Shown here in pieces: positions 61,797-64,000 of a stretch of 64,000 bases of DNA. Position 1 is the stretch's first letter, and each line of letters starts with the position of its first letter. A program made the position numbers and the translations under genes. Source of the DNA: RGIG6353 sp964558655 (GTDB taxonomy: Bacteria > Bacillota > Clostridia > Oscillospirales > SIG627); contig CAZLEX010000002.1 in the NCBI GenBank assembly GCA_964558655.1, forward strand, positions 62,001 through 126,000, in the 5' to 3' direction. Under the pieces are notes generated by a model. It was not told where the DNA came from. It ran no database searches and saw nothing but the letters and a program-made list of their open reading frames with translations.

Positions 61797-63845
61797 TCAG
61801 CTTTTGAGTTCAAGCAGGGATATGCGGGCGTCGAGAGTGACAAGGGTATCTATAATGCTTTCAAACACGCTTGAGGCGTCTCTCGTGTATTCAATGGAAA
61901 GTACGCCTTCCGACGCTTCGAGTGTGTTAAATTCCCGCAGAAGTTCGGCTTTTTCTCCGAGAGTTATCGGTACCTGTTCGGGTTCTTTTGACACATAGAG
62001 AAATTCAACGGGAAATTCTCCGTGACTTTTGGAGAGGAACGCCTGCACGCTTGAGGCGTCGGGAAAATCTTCGCTTTTCAGTTTCAGGTATATCTTGTCG
62101 CCTCTCACATGACAGCATTCTTCGCTTAGGTCGTCGGCATAGGGGAAATGAGTGCAAAATCCCATGTCGTAGTACATTCCCGGATAAAATTCTTTTGCAT
62201 CTTCAAGAGAGGGGGAGGTTAAGGAAAACACGGTGTATCCGTCCTCACACTCTTCTTCGAGCGCGACACTTTCGGTGCCGTCGGCGGTGTAGCGGGAAGT
62301 TCGGTATACTGTATGTCCTGCCTCCGTTCTTCCGGTTATAACGCTGTCGGCAAATTTTCCGCACTCTCCCGAAATCGAGCAGAGTGGGCGGGAGAGGGGA
62401 AGTGTATATATTTTTTCAAAGTGCTTTTCATATGTGCCGTCGGAGCCGAATTGCCTTATCATCGGAAAAACTTTGTCACAGCAAAGGCGTGTGTTAGCAT
62501 AGATATACAGACGCACTTTGACGACAGACGGGCTTTCCAGCGTAAATTCGGCGTCTCCCGAAACGGAACGGGCAATGTATGCCGATTTTTCGCTACTGTA
62601 AACGAACACTCCGCACCGTCCCGTGCCTCCGGACACGACATAGTGCCCCGCGTCGAGAGTGAAATCGGCGGGGGTAATTTCGGCGTAGGACTTCATGTCA
62701 CCCGTCTCTCCCGTAACGCTTACACAGCCGTCGCTTTCAACGCTGTATTTTACTCCTCCGCTTTCGTATTCGCTTTCTATGGTATACGGAAACGAAATGT
62801 AGTTTTTTCCGCAGTGACTTATGAAGATTTTCCCTGAGTCTCCCGCACTTTCTATCTTTACGGGGTTTGTGCGGGAGGGAGCGTGCTCCTGAAAAGAAGT
62901 CCCGGTAAGCTCGGCTTTTTCGGGGACTTTTGCGTCGGCGTCGTAAACCGTTATACGCTCTCCCGTGTATTTGCCGATTACGGCACTTGAGACAAGGAAG
63001 AGTTTTTCGCACACTTTGCCCAAAGCCTTTTCAACGCCTGATACACGCTCTTCACGCAGTTTTTCTCCCGCAACTCTGCCGCGTTCGGCACTTATGCGTT
63101 CGGCTTCCGCAAGCGAGCGTTCGTTTTCGGCACAAATTCTTTTTTGTTCTCCCTCTTCACGCAGTTTTTCGCTCTCCTGCCTGTCGTTTTCTCCCGCCTT
63201 CCTTTCGTATTCGGAAAGGGAGAGAGAACTGTCGCGGGAAAGAAGCGTGTCAATGCAGTCTTTTACACGCTCCAGCGACAAATTCATCGAATTTTCAGCC
63301 CCGCCGGTATGGGAGGCGATTCTTCGACATTCTTCGGCATAGCCCGAGCAGGCGAGGGTGCTGTCTTTACAGCTTTCTTCGGCACTCAGAGCGTTCTTTG
63401 CGGAAATTTCGGCGTTCTTTTCGGACGCTGCCGCTTCTTTTGCCGAATTTTCGGCTTCGTCTGCCTTTTCGCATACCTGTGAGACATACTGTGCGTAGGC
63501 GTTTTCACTCACGGTGGGCACCTCTCCCGAAGACAGCGTTCCCTCAACGAAAAATTCAGCCCGGTTTGTCGTTGATATGCTGTAAGTCCCGCATACTCCG
63601 AGAACGCTCACATAGACATTCCCACGCACCAGCACTTCGGCGGGAATGTAGTAAACGCCGCCGTCACGCACCCCCGCGACATCGTAGACGGTGGGACTTG
63701 AGGCGTGCCTGAACCTGACTGTGAGGGAATATCCGTCCCACTTTTTGTCACATTCGAGCGTAAAAGAGGCAAAGGCGACAGCACCTTCGGCGACGGTGGA
63801 TTGTCCCGATATTTCCAAACTTTGCCCTCTTACAAGAAATTTCAT
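61797..63845 (-). CDS. Phage tail fibre / upper baseplate-like protein
   Basis: 682 residues. The start is the ATG at 63845 (MKFLVRGQSLEI) with an AGAAGGGA SD. An N-terminal beta domain (about 1-110) like BppU-type baseplate proteins, a long helical region (about 115-320) rich in Ala, Glu and Arg with repeats of the type AExERxxAE, then beta-rich C-terminal receptor-type domains and a final helix. It is the first gene of a four-gene unit with its own promoter. Confidence 0.78.
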   Translation of the reverse strand: MKFLVRGQSLEISGQSTVAEGAVAFASFTLECDKKWDGYSLTVRFRHASSPTVYDVAGVRDGGVYYIPAEVLVRGNVYVSVLGVCGTYSISTTNRAEFFVEGTLSSGEVPTVSENAYAQYVSQVCEKADEAENSAKEAAASEKNAEISAKNALSAEESCKDSTLACSGYAEECRRIASHTGGAENSMNLSLERVKDCIDTLLSRDSSLSLSEYERKAGENDRQESEKLREEGEQKRICAENERSLAEAERISAERGRVAGEKLREERVSGVEKALGKVCEKLFLVSSAVIGKYTGERITVYDADAKVPEKAELTGTSFQEHAPSRTNPVKIESAGDSGKIFISHCGKNYISFPYTIESEYESGGVKYSVESDGCVSVTGETGDMKSYAEITPADFTLDAGHYVVSGGTGRCGVFVYSSEKSAYIARSVSGDAEFTLESPSVVKVRLYIYANTRLCCDKVFPMIRQFGSDGTYEKHFEKIYTLPLSRPLCSISGECGKFADSVITGRTEAGHTVYRTSRYTADGTESVALEEECEDGYTVFSLTSPSLEDAKEFYPGMYYDMGFCTHFPYADDLSEECCHVRGDKIYLKLKSEDFPDASSVQAFLSKSHGEFPVEFLYVSKEPEQVPITLGEKAELLREFNTLEASEGVLSIEYTRDASSVFESIIDTLVTLDARISLLELKS

Positions 63846-63900
63846 ATTATCCCTTCTTTCTTTTTTGAAGGACCTCCACATACCTTTCCTTCTGCAAGTG

Positions 63901-63930
63901 ATTATATCAAAGTGGGTGCATGACATACAA
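63901..63930 (-). promoter_or_regulatory. Promoter of the phage-like cassette
   Basis: Minus strand TTGTAT (plus 63925-63930), 18-base spacer, TATAAT (plus 63901-63906), about 55 bases before the fibre gene start. Confidence 0.6.
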
Positions 63931-63953
63931 TGACACGGATATGACGGGAAATG

Positions 63954-63982
63954 TTGATTTTTTAACAAATTTATGGTAGAAT
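63954..63982 (+). promoter_or_regulatory. Outward promoter at the right edge
   Basis: TTGATT at 63954-63959, 17-base spacer, TAGAAT at 63977-63982 with an extended -10 TG at 63974-63975. It points out of the window to a gene that is not visible. Confidence 0.6.
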
Positions 63983-64000
63983 AACCTCAAACCGACGACG

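Noticed and set aside
61173..64000. A complete prophage at the right edge
   Set aside because: Only fibre-like and lysis-type genes are seen, and they have their own promoter. No structural, packaging, replication or integration genes and no att-like repeats are visible in the window.

Overview
The window looks like a chromosomal piece of a spore-forming, fermentative, anaerobic member of the Clostridia (Firmicutes). The evidence is a complete spoIIA operon (anti-anti-sigma, anti-sigma, sigma-F), a spoIIG operon (spoIIGA, sigE, ylmC/ymxH-like), acetate kinase without an adjacent phosphotransacetylase, a CIRCE-controlled groESL operon, and many sigma-A promoters of the TTGaca-N17-TAtAAT type. 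The DNA is of moderate to low G+C. The species cannot be named from this sequence.

Layout. Bases 1-7.1 kb (plus strand): tail of a FeoB-associated Cys-rich protein, a DUF1015 gene, valS, the spoIIA operon and ackA. 7.2-23.8 kb (mostly minus): groEL/groES, ligA, a carbohydrate operon (acyltransferase-like, PAP2 phosphatase, GH2 beta-mannosidase-like, ROK kinase, SIS isomerase), an SLH protein, a cysK / three-CXC FTR-like protein / thioredoxin cluster, an acyl-ACP thioesterase (plus strand), Nudix and dGTPase genes, and spoIIG. 23.9-30 kb (plus): a metallophosphoesterase, an LtaS-like sulfatase-fold membrane enzyme, a tandem duplicated SGNH hydrolase pair, and a TIM-barrel isomerase.

30.2-42.8 kb (plus) is the most interesting region: a compact type VII (ESX/Ess-like) secretion locus with a built-in phospho-signalling set. 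It has a PP2C phosphatase, a transmembrane Ser/Thr kinase, two small membrane proteins (one with two TTVL phospho-motif candidates), a half-size EssC/EccC-like ATPase, a YukD/EsaB ubiquitin-like protein, a pair of WXG100 proteins, a large lipoprotein, a third WXG protein with a coiled-coil tail, a zinc-ribbon/FHA protein, a membrane zinc-ribbon protein, a candidate secreted effector with a YxxxD motif, a DUF3592-like membrane protein and a DUF4176 protein. No EssA, EsaA, EssB or EssC N-terminal half is present, so this is either a divergent minimal system or one completed from elsewhere in the genome.

43-52.6 kb: a GH42 beta-galactosidase-like gene with a palindrome at its predicted transcription start, an EF-G-like GTPase, and a three-gene ABC exporter with a DUF1854 protein between two half-transporters; one of these carries a (PGG)n linker. 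52.8-61.2 kb (plus): gpmI, then an MBOAT / SGNH-NodB fusion / carrier protein / FkbH-like cassette that looks like a glycan O-acylation pathway, a ProXp/YbaK-type deacylase and a divergent leaderless subtilase. 61.2-63.8 kb (minus): a four-gene phage-like cassette (tail/baseplate fibre-like, small protein, holin, XhlA-like) with its own promoter and no other phage genes. No rRNA, tRNA, CRISPR or insertion sequence was seen, and there is no gene-free gap longer than 300 bases.
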